From assembly GCF_001467945.1 (NCBI RefSeq), contig NZ_LNYQ01000013.1:638626-702625 (forward strand): a stretch of DNA of 64,000 nt, given 5' to 3'. Every line of letters starts with the position of its first letter. Within the stretch, counting starts at the first letter, position 1. The notes beneath the pieces are model-generated. The model was not told the origin of the DNA. It did no database searches and saw only the letters and a program-made list of their open reading frames with translations. The stretch is from Legionella parisiensis. Its GTDB lineage: Bacteria; Pseudomonadota; Gammaproteobacteria; Legionellales; Legionellaceae. This document shows, in pieces, positions 26,877-36,350 of this stretch. Both the position numbers and the translations under genes were made by a program.

Positions 26877-27623
26877 CTAAGGATTAAGTTTCGTATCTAT
26901 TTGATCTTCATCAGTTATCTCTATACCGCCCTTAGTGACAACCTCATGAAACATGCCGTATACCTTCTCATTTTTTATGAGATCGTTTGAACTAAGAAGA
27001 CGTTTGGTGTCAATATGAAGTTTCACTAATACGGGTTTTAAGGCTTCTTTAATAGCATTCCATAAGCCAATTTCCATAGTTAAATATTTATAATTGTCAT
27101 TTATTATCTTGGTACATTTTTTTTCAAACACCAGGAGATCTGGTGAAGATTGTTTGCTCTCGAAATAGCCTTTTAATTCCGACCCTAATCCGTGTAACAT
27201 TCTTAATTTAAAGAAATTATTTCCGATACTTATTTGCCCGTTATAGTTATTAAGAGCTGTTACAAGATCAAAAACAGCAATTACTGAATCAGGCGATTTA
27301 GCATCATGCAAATTAACTATCTTTTTGAGGCTTTCTAGTTTACCTTTTTCTTCTTCTCGTACCAGTTTTTGTTGTTTCTCCGCTGTCAGCAGCAGTTGTT
27401 GTAAATTACGGTTTGGCTCTGCTGTTATTTTTTCCTTGGCAATCTGAAGCGCTTCCCATCTTTTCTGGAAGCCATTTTCTCCCTTGATATTTTTTAGAAG
27501 AGTCAGGCCTGCGTCCATTTGCTTCTGGTAACCATTTTTTCCTATGACATCACTTCTTAATTCTTCCGTAGTTGGTTGGTGCTTGGATGTTTCTGCTGTT
27601 GCCTTATGTATTTTTCTAGACAT
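26877..27623 (-). CDS. Hypothetical protein, possible effector, paralogue of the 27999 gene
   Basis: 248 residues, soluble, with a charged N-terminal helix region (QKRWEALQIAKEKITAEPNRN). The second half shares with the neighbour at 27999-28730 the blocks KSPDSVIAVFDLVTALNNYNGQI, FEKKCTKIINDNYKYL and LWNAIK. This makes the two tandem paralogues. GGGGAA precedes ATG 27623. A PmrA-box-like site lies about 120 bases upstream. No enzyme motif recognised. Confidence 0.6.
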   Translation of the reverse strand: MSRKIHKATAETSKHQPTTEELRSDVIGKNGYQKQMDAGLTLLKNIKGENGFQKRWEALQIAKEKITAEPNRNLQQLLLTAEKQQKLVREEEKGKLESLKKIVNLHDAKSPDSVIAVFDLVTALNNYNGQISIGNNFFKLRMLHGLGSELKGYFESKQSSPDLLVFEKKCTKIINDNYKYLTMEIGLWNAIKEALKPVLVKLHIDTKRLLSSNDLIKNEKVYGMFHEVVTKGGIEITDEDQIDTKLNP

Positions 27624-27742
27624 GATTTCCCCACTTGATGCTTAAAAAATAATTATATTATACAATTAAAACCCAAAAAAATTAACAAAATACCAATTTA
27701 TATTCGATCAGTTATTTGCTTTTGAGCTAATTTCGAATAGTC

Positions 27743-27762
27743 AAGCTTAAGGATTGATTAAA
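27743..27762 (-). promoter_or_regulatory. PmrA-box-like site, site 3
   Basis: On the minus strand tTTAATcaa-tc-cTTAAgctt, the same tandem half-sites as sites 1 and 2, pointing toward the gene at 26877-27623. The expected -10 is weak here. Confidence 0.5.
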
Positions 27763-27789
27763 AACAAGCTTATTGCCTAAAATTTTTTC

Positions 27790-27966
27790 GATCGAAAGTT
27801 GAGATAAACAGTTCGAATCCAAACGTATTTTGAGCTTGCTATTCCTGATAAACAAGAAAAATCTGAGCTTCGTTATACACAGACTACCAACTCTTATTTA
27901 GATGAACATTTAGGCGGATGTACTTCCGCTGTGTTTTATGAACATAAAAAAAGCTCAAACGCATGA
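27790..27966 (+). pseudogene. 3' fragment of an unknown gene
   Basis: Plus-strand coding-like remnant. It begins with a piece reading DKQFESKRI, then after a one-base shift ELAIPDKQEKSELRYTQTTN and YLDEHLGGCTSAVFYEHKK, ending TGA at 27966. No start is present. It is likely a dead gene inside the effector-like island; family unknown. Confidence 0.4.
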
Positions 27967-27984
27967 TTGAGTTTGAGCTTTTCC
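27948..27984 (-). terminator. Terminator of the 27999 gene
   Basis: Arms aaaagctcaaac and gtttgagctttt flank a short loop, with A and T runs on both sides. It sits just 3' of the stop on the minus strand. Confidence 0.7.
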
Positions 27985-27998
27985 ATCTAAACTTTTAT

Positions 27999-28730
27999 TT
28001 AGAGAGTGGGAGTGAGCGGATTCTCCATATCATTATCCGCTTTTATCGCTATGCCCTGACTCTTAATATCAAAAAATCGAGTTCTAATTCCTCTACTTTT
28101 TAGAATCTCGGTTGAATCAAGAGTTGAATCAACGAAACAACCTTTAGGGCTTAAACCAACAAGTTTACAAAAATCATTATATAGGTCTTTTATGGCATTC
28201 CAAAAAGTGGGTTCTACAGCGAGATCTTTGTAATGATCGTCCATTACTTTGGTGCATGCTAGCTCAAATTTATCCAGTGCTGCTGCATGGGTTTCATTCT
28301 GCGGATCATAATCCTTTTTAGTTGTATTTAAAAAATCAACTAGATGCTCACGGAGTTCCTGTATCATTATTTGTCTGACCGCATCCGTTTCCGGTTTTAT
28401 CTTTCCCGCGTAGCTATTAAGAGCGATTGCAAGATCATAAATGGTGATTACAGAGTTGGGTGATTTTTTGGAACCAAGAGGATTCAATTTGTGTGGCTCT
28501 TCTCTAATAATCCGCTCTTCCAATTCCTTTAGTTTGAAAGTCATTAAATTGTTTTTCTGAGGTTCCTCTCCATTCTCTATAATATAGTCATTTCTTTGGG
28601 GAGCTTTGGGTTTTGGTATTGAATAGGGCTCAGAGTGATATTTATCCCACATGCTTTTACGATGTTCCCATGATTGTAATCTTGTTTCATACTTTTGGCA
28701 TGCGCGTTCATATGCAGTTTTATCGTACAT
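27999..28730 (-). CDS. Hypothetical protein, possible effector, paralogue of the 26877 gene
   Basis: 243 residues, soluble. The N-terminus is rich in aromatic and charged residues with a proline stretch (YSIPKPKAPQRN). The middle and C-terminal parts share KSPNSVITIYDLAIALNSYAGKI, FELACTKVMDDHYKDL and FWNAIKDLY with the downstream paralogue at 26877. GAGGGG precedes ATG 28730. An upstream TATAAT at about 28810-28820 may be its -10. No PmrA-like box is seen before this copy. Function unknown. Confidence 0.6.
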   Translation of the reverse strand: MYDKTAYERACQKYETRLQSWEHRKSMWDKYHSEPYSIPKPKAPQRNDYIIENGEEPQKNNLMTFKLKELEERIIREEPHKLNPLGSKKSPNSVITIYDLAIALNSYAGKIKPETDAVRQIMIQELREHLVDFLNTTKKDYDPQNETHAAALDKFELACTKVMDDHYKDLAVEPTFWNAIKDLYNDFCKLVGLSPKGCFVDSTLDSTEILKSRGIRTRFFDIKSQGIAIKADNDMENPLTPTL

Positions 28731-28993
28731 AGCTTTTCCCCTCGTCTTCTTTTATTGTAAGAACTTTTCTTGAGTTTATTTATGACTCATAGAGATAGAA
28801 AAATAGGCATTATAGGGAGATATATAACTAAAGTACAGATTTATGGTGTTTTTAACCATCAATAGACAATGCTTTAAGTCACTGGGAAGGATATCTGAAA
28901 TTGAAAGTGAGATCCTTGGCAACGCAGCATAAACCCGAGTGAAGAAGATTCTCCAGAAGATTCAGGTTTTGCTGCATGACACTCTGCCTACAA

Positions 28994-31330
28994 TTAATTG
29001 CAACTATCATAAACGGCGCAATTGACTAAACTGGTAGCAAAATGATAATTATTATTTTGATCATGAATGACCTCCCAGTCAAATACTCCTCCAAATCCTG
29101 GATAAGTTCGTGGAGGAATATAAGTGTCGCAACTTGCTGGGCTCGCAATCCCTGTACGTAAACATTGTAGTGCACGTTTAATTGTACCTATGACTGCTGC
29201 GGGCGAACCATCACTTTGTCCTGATGCGTTAGGTGCAGGATAGCCAAGTACTACTTGAGACGGAGTAAGGTAACTGATATAGGGTTGGAACCCTGTTTGT
29301 TGTCCTGAGCTGGTAACTGCAGGCCAATTCTCTAATAAATCGGTTGCCATGGCGACAGAAGCATTGGGGCTGCTTGTATTGTTTGGATCATAACAAATTA
29401 AGTCGATACCAAAAGTACACCCTGCGTTATACATTTGAATGCCTACCCATTCTAAAGATTGATGGGTTTGCATCACTAAAGAAGCATAATTTCCCCAGGT
29501 TGCATCAAATCCTGAGGTAGCAGCAATGTTTGCCGTTTGTGGGGCCAAGGTAAGCAGTAAATTCGGATGCTTGGTATGCATGGTATTGATGATATTGGCT
29601 AAAACGGCAATATCGCCTGTAGGGTTGGCAAATGTACCACCTGCGTTTAACCCGCTTTCAATATCAAAATCAAATCCATCGAAATTGTATTGAGTTAATA
29701 GATTTTCTAATGAACTCATGAAAGTCTGTTGAAATGCTGTAGGTGAAGGGGCAGCAGATACTACCTGATGGAAATTGACCGTTGTATTGGGAATACTTGT
29801 CAAAGCACCCCCTAAAGAAAGCAATACCTTAATTCCGGCATTATGCAGTGATTGGATGTAACCTGCTGATACCGTATCAAAAGCAGGTGTAATTTGTCCG
29901 GGAGATATGGTACTAAACACGCCAAAAGCTACAAGAATGTGCGTATAACCTGCATTTGCCAAAGCAGTGGCAGGTGGCGGTATCTGCCAGCCGGGCAGGT
30001 AACCTATAATTCTGCCTCCAGTGCTTGTGTTTTGGGTATAGGTAATTGTTGCGGTAGCGGAAGATGAGGCAGTTAAGGGTTGGGGAGAGTAGCTGATTGT
30101 ATAACCATTTACTGCGGTTGCACTTACTGTGTAGACTATTCCATCAGTTAAGCTGACATTACCTGTTCCTGCTCCATTATTTAAAGGAATTGTTTCAGTT
30201 ACAGGAGAACCGTTATTGGGAGTAAAGGTTACATTAATGGAAGAAAGAGATGCGGGGGCTCCTGCGACCGTAACAGGAATATTGTCCTGTGCGACCTGAA
30301 CGCAATTATAGGCAAGTTGTACTGTTGGAGCAGAAATTGCTGCGGTAGCCGATGCTGGGGTAAATGTTGGAGTACAATTATAGCCATTATATACTATTGC
30401 CGGAGTTGAAAAAGTATAGTTAATTCCATTAGCTAACTGACTGATTACATTAATTGTGTTCCAATGAGCTTGAGCATTGGTTGCGCTTTGATTATCCATA
30501 CGGGTTAAGGTTACTGTAGGAATTCCGGTATAGCCTGATAATTGGGATGGCAATGCAGCTAAGGCGATGTTGATGTTTCCTGTCGTTTGGCTTGCAGTAT
30601 AGGTCAGCGTAGAGGAGACCGTGGTACCTGCGGAAACCGTTAAGCTTGCAGGATTTGCTACTCCTTGATACACGATGTCATTGCTGGCTGTAACATTCGT
30701 TGGTGAAACGGTATAAACTCCAGTAGCCAGACCGGATATCAGTTGTTGTCCAGACCAGGGAATCTGTACGGTACTCACAGTTTGTCCATTTAAGGTTAAA
30801 TTCACTAAAGCATAGGTTTGCGAGACATTAGCTGGTTTTGCTGTAGCATTAATTAAATTGATAGTACCTGTAGATGTTGGGGAATTTAAATAAACAAGAA
30901 CACTATTGTCTATGTAATCTGCAGTAGGTGATCCGTAAATAATGGTAAAAGAGCTTCCTTTAGGCAATTTGCTGTTTGCCCCTGGATATGTGGGAAATTG
31001 TAAGGAGAGCGAGGATAAGTATGCGCCGCCACTTTGGGGTTGGGATGTAATTTGCAAGTTATTAACTGGATAAGATAATGGTGAGAAATTTCCCCAAAAC
31101 GAGGTATTGAGATTGCTACCATTAGAAAATGTCATTGTGGAATTGTGAAAATCTACCGTTTGATTGCAATTGTTGGTTAATTTCAACGAAACTGTTTTCC
31201 AGCTACTTGTACCTGTTGCGCTAAAGGTGCCAGTAATGCATGAAGTTGGTTGAGGCACAACAATTGGAGTTTTGGCAAAGCCCTGATTGAAGCAAAACAA
31301 GAAACCGACTAAGAATCCTATTCTTTTCAT
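28994..31330 (-). CDS. chiA: ChiA-like secreted GH18 chitinase
   Basis: Secreted chitin-degrading enzyme. The 778-residue protein has a signal peptide (MKRIGFLVGFLFCFNQGFA-K), then about 400 residues of beta-rich, Thr/Ser-rich N-terminal modules. The C-terminal GH18 domain starts near residue 440 (RIIGYLPGWQ) and has the catalytic motif DGFDFDIE, with the acid/base glutamate at residue 558, 220 residues from the end. L. pneumophila ChiA, a type II secretion substrate, has nearly the same length and glutamate position, so orthology is likely. The substrate-binding region GIQMYNAG is present. AGGGAA precedes ATG 31330. The gene is monocistronic. Confidence 0.87.
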   Translation of the reverse strand: MKRIGFLVGFLFCFNQGFAKTPIVVPQPTSCITGTFSATGTSSWKTVSLKLTNNCNQTVDFHNSTMTFSNGSNLNTSFWGNFSPLSYPVNNLQITSQPQSGGAYLSSLSLQFPTYPGANSKLPKGSSFTIIYGSPTADYIDNSVLVYLNSPTSTGTINLINATAKPANVSQTYALVNLTLNGQTVSTVQIPWSGQQLISGLATGVYTVSPTNVTASNDIVYQGVANPASLTVSAGTTVSSTLTYTASQTTGNINIALAALPSQLSGYTGIPTVTLTRMDNQSATNAQAHWNTINVISQLANGINYTFSTPAIVYNGYNCTPTFTPASATAAISAPTVQLAYNCVQVAQDNIPVTVAGAPASLSSINVTFTPNNGSPVTETIPLNNGAGTGNVSLTDGIVYTVSATAVNGYTISYSPQPLTASSSATATITYTQNTSTGGRIIGYLPGWQIPPPATALANAGYTHILVAFGVFSTISPGQITPAFDTVSAGYIQSLHNAGIKVLLSLGGALTSIPNTTVNFHQVVSAAPSPTAFQQTFMSSLENLLTQYNFDGFDFDIESGLNAGGTFANPTGDIAVLANIINTMHTKHPNLLLTLAPQTANIAATSGFDATWGNYASLVMQTHQSLEWVGIQMYNAGCTFGIDLICYDPNNTSSPNASVAMATDLLENWPAVTSSGQQTGFQPYISYLTPSQVVLGYPAPNASGQSDGSPAAVIGTIKRALQCLRTGIASPASCDTYIPPRTYPGFGGVFDWEVIHDQNNNYHFATSLVNCAVYDSCN

Positions 31331-31566
31331 AAATTCCCTTAACTTTCATAAAATTAGTTAGTTCTAAGCTTATTAACAATAAAGAGCTTTAGCGTTTAAT
31401 GCAATATTTTTTATTCTATGTACGGAATAAACCTTCATACCTGCTGCATCAAGCCCGATAGGTGGGAAGTGGAGAAATTTTAATCTTTATTGAAAACTCT
31501 TATTTATTTTTAACTCCAAATCATTTCATTCCCAATTCAGGAGTGATCTTGTTTTTATTAGTCATC

Positions 31567-33261
31567 TTAGTGAAAGTCATTATAATCCATGGCGAGTAGT
31601 TGTGATCCTTTTCTATGGCTTTTCGAGAAATCAAGCAGTTCAGGCGGATTTTTTTCACACCATCGAATTGCAGTGATTGTCGGTAGAGTGTCCTTATTAT
31701 GTTGAGACGACCATTGAGCATGTTCTAACAATAAACTTGCCGCATAGGTTTGTGCTAATGCAAAAGCAAGTTGCCGAGCTCCTGCTTGTTGTTCTTCTTC
31801 ACTCATCTGAGACATAGACTGAATATAATTTTCCAGTTTTTGAATGGTGTGCTGAATTTTTACTTGAGATTGGATGAGCTCTTTATTGTTGATATGACTC
31901 AATCGCTTTTTGACCTCTTCAAGAAAAAAAAACGTCGCATTCTCTTTATGCATAGCGCGCAAAGCATCCAGGCTGAGAATATTGGTTGTGCCTTCCCATA
32001 TGGATAAGACTTGAGCGTTTCTTAATAATTGTGGAAGACCTGTATCTTCAATATAACCCGCTCCCCCAAAAGCTTCTAATGCTTCGCTAACTAAAGCAAT
32101 TGCCTGTTTTGCCGTATAAAGTTTGATTATAGGAGTCAAAAGTCTCAGTACAGCCCGTTCGGCTTCTGTTGCTTCACCTAATTCATCCTTGCCCAAGAGT
32201 TCAATAGCATGAAAAACCAGATGGAATGCGGCAGTAAATTCTAATTGCATGCTTGCTAATGTTTCCAGATGGAGCACGTGTTTTGACAAAGTATGGCCGA
32301 AAGCAACGCGTTTTGTTGCATAATCACGAGCAAGTGCAAGGGCACGACGCATGTAACCAACGGCACAGCACGCATTGTATATACGTGTAATATTAAACAG
32401 AGAAGAAATTTTTTTAACGCCATCACCTGCATTTCCCACCAAGAGGGCAGGGGCGTTCTCCAAAGTTAATTCTGCCGTAGGTAAAGCGCGAGTACCTAAT
32501 TTATCTTTGAGACGATTGATACGAATGCCATTCAGTTTGCCCATTTGATCGCGAAGTTCCAGATAAAACAAACTGAGTCCTTTACTGCCTTCGCGATCCC
32601 CCTCAATACGGGCAAGAGTCATGGCGATTTGTGAGGTTGTGGCCGAAGTAAACCATTTAACCCCGTTGAGACGAAAATGGGAGCCGTCTGGTCTCGCGAT
32701 AGTTGAAGTGCCGCTTACATCAGAGCCTCCTGTTCGTTCAGTCATCCATTGGCCTGAAGTCCAGAAGCGGGCAGGATCGGAAGAGGTTAGATGAGGGAAT
32801 GCATGATTTTTTAGGGATTCATCCGCATAAAGTTCCAGAGCACGCGCAGCGCCATCGGTCATTGCTAAAGGGCAGGTATAAATTGCTGATGAAGGATGAA
32901 ACAAATACAATTTGGCAAATTGATGTATCCGTGATAGCGCACCATTCTGCCGTTCATAACCTATGGCTATTAGCTTTTCTTCCGCAGAGATTTTATCAAG
33001 CTCCTTCCATGCTTGGGATACTTCGATATGATCAATGCGTTTGCCCCAGGGATCATAAGGTACATGCTGTGGGGGGAATGCTTCGGCTTCTTGTCCTATT
33101 TTATAAATATCTTCAATGACTCGTTGACCAAGACGATGTAATTCTGGCTGAATTTGAGTCAACATGGGGGAAGGGAGTTTCCATTCCAGATAAGTTTTTA
33201 AAACTCGATCTTCATCATATTGGTTGCCCAAGCGTGGAGGTGTTTGAAAAAAATCACTCAT
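31567..33261 (-). CDS. Acyl-CoA dehydrogenase, AidB-like
   Basis: 564-residue flavoenzyme of the acyl-CoA dehydrogenase superfamily. Blocks seen are QWMTERTGGSDVSGT (flavin-binding region, residues about 170-190), LNGVKWFTSATTS, GLSLFYLELRD, RLKDKLGTRALPTAELT and the late EAFGGAGYIEDTGLPQLLRNAQVLSIWEGTTNIL, which aligns with the catalytic/FAD region of AidB. Length and N-terminal extension (NQYDEDRVL) also fit AidB, which is linked to alkylation response in other bacteria; the true substrate is uncertain. AAGGAA precedes ATG 33261. Monocistronic; neighbours are unrelated. Confidence 0.85.
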   Translation of the reverse strand: MSDFFQTPPRLGNQYDEDRVLKTYLEWKLPSPMLTQIQPELHRLGQRVIEDIYKIGQEAEAFPPQHVPYDPWGKRIDHIEVSQAWKELDKISAEEKLIAIGYERQNGALSRIHQFAKLYLFHPSSAIYTCPLAMTDGAARALELYADESLKNHAFPHLTSSDPARFWTSGQWMTERTGGSDVSGTSTIARPDGSHFRLNGVKWFTSATTSQIAMTLARIEGDREGSKGLSLFYLELRDQMGKLNGIRINRLKDKLGTRALPTAELTLENAPALLVGNAGDGVKKISSLFNITRIYNACCAVGYMRRALALARDYATKRVAFGHTLSKHVLHLETLASMQLEFTAAFHLVFHAIELLGKDELGEATEAERAVLRLLTPIIKLYTAKQAIALVSEALEAFGGAGYIEDTGLPQLLRNAQVLSIWEGTTNILSLDALRAMHKENATFFFLEEVKKRLSHINNKELIQSQVKIQHTIQKLENYIQSMSQMSEEEQQAGARQLAFALAQTYAASLLLEHAQWSSQHNKDTLPTITAIRWCEKNPPELLDFSKSHRKGSQLLAMDYNDFH

Positions 33262-33785
33262 GGATCTATTCCTTTAGATTTTAATTGTATCTATCTTAAC
33301 CGGCCTAAAGTAAGGGGGCAAGGCAATTACACTTATACCTAAAAGGCTGTCATCCAGGGATCTATCTCTCGAAATAATCCATAGTTTAAATTAAGCCCTG
33401 AGGATTGTTTGATTCAATTAAGTTAGTTTTCCAATGTCTTATTTGATTTCTATTTGCGATAGGGCCGATCTGTGAAATGGGTTCCATTGAATATTTTGGC
33501 TTAGCTTTAGATGGATGTTGTAACTGGATTCCTGCCTGCGCAGCGATGACAGCTTGCTTTGCACCTCTTACCTGATGTAACGAGCTTATCTAACAAGTCC
33601 GTCATGTGACACTGAGAAAAATTAGAAATCTAGCTCATGCTTACTTAACATATTAATATGGATCCTTTTATTTGAATTGATGGCGCATTTTAAACTCTTT
33701 TAATTTCTTATGTCAGGAGCCAAAGAGTTTTGCTTCACAATAGTACTCACGTTACACTGTATTTTTTTATGTAGGGTAATCATCG
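33262..33785. other. Repeat-filled spacer
   Basis: Holds a degenerate copy of the repeat/GIY-YIG tail unit (33336-33440). A second partial repeat lies near 33500-33560 (ggattcctgcctgcgcagcgatgac). The rest (33561-33785) is AT-rich and probably includes the bestrophin gene promoter. No intact gene is seen. Confidence 0.5.
33336..33440 (-). repeat. Repeat with GIY-YIG gene 3' relic, copy related to 36230
   Basis: About 105 bases align with 36230-36350: cctaaaaggctgtcatcc, then (minus strand) a 3' coding fragment reading WKTNLIESNNPQ. The start and catalytic core of the GIY-YIG gene are absent. Confidence 0.55.
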
Positions 33786-34634
33786 ATGAGAACACATAAT
33801 CTTGTAACCTGGGCGCATCATCTTTTCTTGTTTTATAAAGAAAAAGTGTTTCGGAAATTATTACCAATAACGATAGTAATTGTGGTGTACGCTGAAATAA
33901 TTCTTTATTTTTTTGAAAATGCGTCAGGCTATAGTTTAGGTCAATTCCATCTAATTTTTAGTTTTATCCTCACCATAATTATTAGTTTCAGGGTAAACAC
34001 CAGTTATGCACGTTGGTGGGAAGGACGAGTTTTATGGGGTTCAATCGTTAATAATTGTAGAAACTTAGGGTTAAAATTCGATGCGTTTATTGGTTTACAT
34101 GAATCTCCTGATTTTTATGAATTGTTGAAAAAATTACCTGTTGTTATCAAAAGCCATTTACGCAAAGACAATAGAGAGCTCCATACAATATTGCTTTCCT
34201 TATGTATTCATGAGTCCCAAGGAAAAAATCCCGTACTTTTGGTAACCAAAAAAATGTATCGTATTCTTAATCAATTGCGTCAAGATAATAAACTACAACT
34301 TGAGCAATACCTGGCGCTGGATATACATTTAGCCAATTTGATTGACATGACGGGAGGTTGTGAACGAATTGCAAATACTCCTGTGCCGCCAGCGTTTGCT
34401 TTTTTTGTAAAGCAAGCGATGCTTTTTTATGCCATCATGTTCCCTTTCGGTTGGGTAGATACCTTCGGATTTTTGATTGTACCAATGATGGTCATGATCG
34501 TATATATTTTGTTGGGTTTGGAAATGTTATCCGAGGAGTTAGAAGACCCTTTTGGTAAAGATGATAACGATTTACCTTTAGGTACTATTGCAAAAAATAT
34601 TGTGCGTAATATAGAGCAAATAGCTGAACTCTAG
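33786..34634 (+). CDS. Bestrophin-family (UPF0187) membrane channel
   Basis: 282 residues with four hydrophobic segments. The family motif SFRVNTSYARWWEGRVLWG lies around residues 60-80, and the conserved late region VDTFGFLIVPMMVMIVYILLGLEMLSEELEDPFG with its acidic cluster is present. Family members form pentameric anion or cation channels in the inner membrane. AGGG precedes ATG 33786. No operon partners. Confidence 0.88.
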   Translation: MRTHNLVTWAHHLFLFYKEKVFRKLLPITIVIVVYAEIILYFFENASGYSLGQFHLIFSFILTIIISFRVNTSYARWWEGRVLWGSIVNNCRNLGLKFDAFIGLHESPDFYELLKKLPVVIKSHLRKDNRELHTILLSLCIHESQGKNPVLLVTKKMYRILNQLRQDNKLQLEQYLALDIHLANLIDMTGGCERIANTPVPPAFAFFVKQAMLFYAIMFPFGWVDTFGFLIVPMMVMIVYILLGLEMLSEELEDPFGKDDNDLPLGTIAKNIVRNIEQIAEL

Positions 34635-34828
34635 GGTGAGTTTAAGATGCCCTACGCACTCTTGTGGTATGCTATCTTGAAAAATAAAAATACATGGGTT
34701 AATTTCCTAAATAAAAACAGCTTATTAATCCATATTATAAATCAAACATAAATTGACAGTAACAGCTCAAAAAGCAAATCATATAGTTCCCGGAACTGTA
34801 CTGTTTATTATGAGATAAGGAGGCTCAA

Positions 34829-35464
34829 ATGGTAAATAAAGGTACGCCGGATCATGAACACTGCCATATACATCCAAATAAATGTATTTCTTGGACAGCT
34901 GTTTTTGTTGGTGCTCTAACTGCACTGGGTCTTTGTTTTTTATTAAATCTTTTAGGAATTGCTATTGGATTAAGTGCCTTTAAAACGATGAGTAATGGAT
35001 CGGTCATCGTCGTTGTGGGTGGTTTGTTGGGAATAATTATAGGTATTGTGATCGCCACGATTGCTGCTGGCTATGTCACCGGCTATTTGGGGCGATTGTA
35101 CTGTCCTAAACGTAATTTGGGAACCATTTATGGATTTACTACCTGGGTTTTGGCTTTAATCTTGGGAGCTGCACTGATAGGGCTTTTAAGCCAGTATGTA
35201 GTAACCTATACTAACTCCGTTTCCCGAACAGTGGTAGCAGTTCCAATTACAGTGAATCAAATTTCCACTCCTGTTGGTACTACCAAAATTTCTTCTTTAA
35301 CAAAAAATGGTCAAAAAGAGGCTGTAGTAGAAGTTAATGTGACTCCAACAAATCTTGCTTCAGGAGCACTCATAATTTTTGTACTATTTCTCGTGGGAGC
35401 GATATTCACTTGTGTTGGTGCAAGTTGGGGAATGCACTGCAAGAAAGATAATGACTCACTTTAA
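34829..35464 (+). CDS. Hypothetical inner membrane protein
   Basis: 211 residues with a hydrophilic N-terminus and four hydrophobic segments (about residues 25-50, 58-85, 105-130 and 175-200), Gly/Ile-rich. A soluble loop (VPITVNQISTPVGTTKISS) lies between spans three and four, and the tail is basic (HCKKDNDSL). A strong GGAGG ribosome site precedes ATG 34829. No family recognised. Confidence 0.65.
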   Translation: MVNKGTPDHEHCHIHPNKCISWTAVFVGALTALGLCFLLNLLGIAIGLSAFKTMSNGSVIVVVGGLLGIIIGIVIATIAAGYVTGYLGRLYCPKRNLGTIYGFTTWVLALILGAALIGLLSQYVVTYTNSVSRTVVAVPITVNQISTPVGTTKISSLTKNGQKEAVVEVNVTPTNLASGALIIFVLFLVGAIFTCVGASWGMHCKKDNDSL

Positions 35465-35522
35465 AAAAGGATATCCAACTGTATTTGCCCGCATCTGCGT
35501 GATGCAGGCAAATATATTTCAA

Positions 35523-35915
35523 TTAAAAACTACAATTAAAATCGTAAGGAAATACGACTGAAACACTATTGTCCGAACCATCTAAAATAACTGGACCTGC
35601 TTTTAAAACACATTGACCAATAGCCGGTCCTTGCAGCAACGTTGGTGTTGAATACACGGTTGCACTGATTGTCAGAGGAGCTGGAGTGCAGGGCAATTTG
35701 TCGATAAATTGAGGTGCTTTTCCACCAGGCAATGTGAGGGACTTACTTAAGCCAAATTCATTGGTCACATTAAATGCAACGTTTTGATCAAATTGTACTG
35801 GCGGTGTAGCAACTGCAACCTCAACTTTACAGCTTAGATCCTCATCTGCATAAGCAGGAATAAAAACAGATAAGTTAATCATGCAAAGAGTGGCTGTAAT
35901 CATTTTTTTCAACAT
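35523..35915 (-). CDS. Small secreted cysteine-containing protein
   Basis: 130 residues with a signal peptide (MLKKMITATLCMINLSVFIPAYA-D). The mature protein of about 107 residues has four cysteines and the block KLPCTPAPLTISATV, similar to FPCTPGEKLMYKAQF in the protein at 6212-6673. AGGAG precedes ATG 35915. Function unknown; periplasmic location likely. Confidence 0.6.
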   Translation of the reverse strand: MLKKMITATLCMINLSVFIPAYADEDLSCKVEVAVATPPVQFDQNVAFNVTNEFGLSKSLTLPGGKAPQFIDKLPCTPAPLTISATVYSTPTLLQGPAIGQCVLKAGPVILDGSDNSVSVVFPYDFNCSF

Positions 35916-36229
35916 AACAAACTCCTGATATTGGATTATTATTGGGATTTAACTGATGTGCTACTCGTTATAACAGGCGCCAGAGAAGAATTTATTGCTT
36001 GGTCAATGCCTGCATAAATACTGATATCATGTACCATAAAATAGGTAAAATATCCATCAATTCAGAAAAAAAGATAATTCATAGTACATTTTATGATCAT
36101 AAAAGATGTAAATTAGTAAAGCACCAGGATATGATTACATTCGTTACTTGAATCAAAATGGCCGGGTACCAAGCCTGAACGTTTCCCACATAATCGAAAC
36201 AGGAAAATACTTATTATATGGTATACAGT
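35916..36229. other. Intergenic spacer
   Basis: AT-rich noncoding stretch with stops in all frames. It presumably holds the promoter of the secreted protein at 35523-35915. No structured RNA or operator can be supported. Confidence 0.4.
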
Positions 36230-36350
36230 TATGCCTAAAGGACAGTCATCCCTGCGCAGGCAGGAATCCATCCATCAAAATAGTTCATAACTCAAATTAA
36301 TTCACTGAGGATTATTTGACTCAATTAAGTTAATTTTCCATTGTCTTTTC
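36230..36350. repeat. Dispersed repeat overlapping the GIY-YIG relic
   Basis: Contains gtcatccctgcgcaggcaggaatcc, the most common repeat block of the window, followed by the GIY-YIG 3' end. Related copies are at 33336 (inverted organisation retained), 15150 and 56160. Confidence 0.6.

Noticed and set aside
31771..33119. Plus-strand frames within the acyl-CoA dehydrogenase gene
   Set aside because: Shadow frames with no domain and no ribosome site.
33398..33445. Second intact GIY-YIG gene
   Set aside because: Only the last dozen codons remain; no catalytic GIY or YIG segment.
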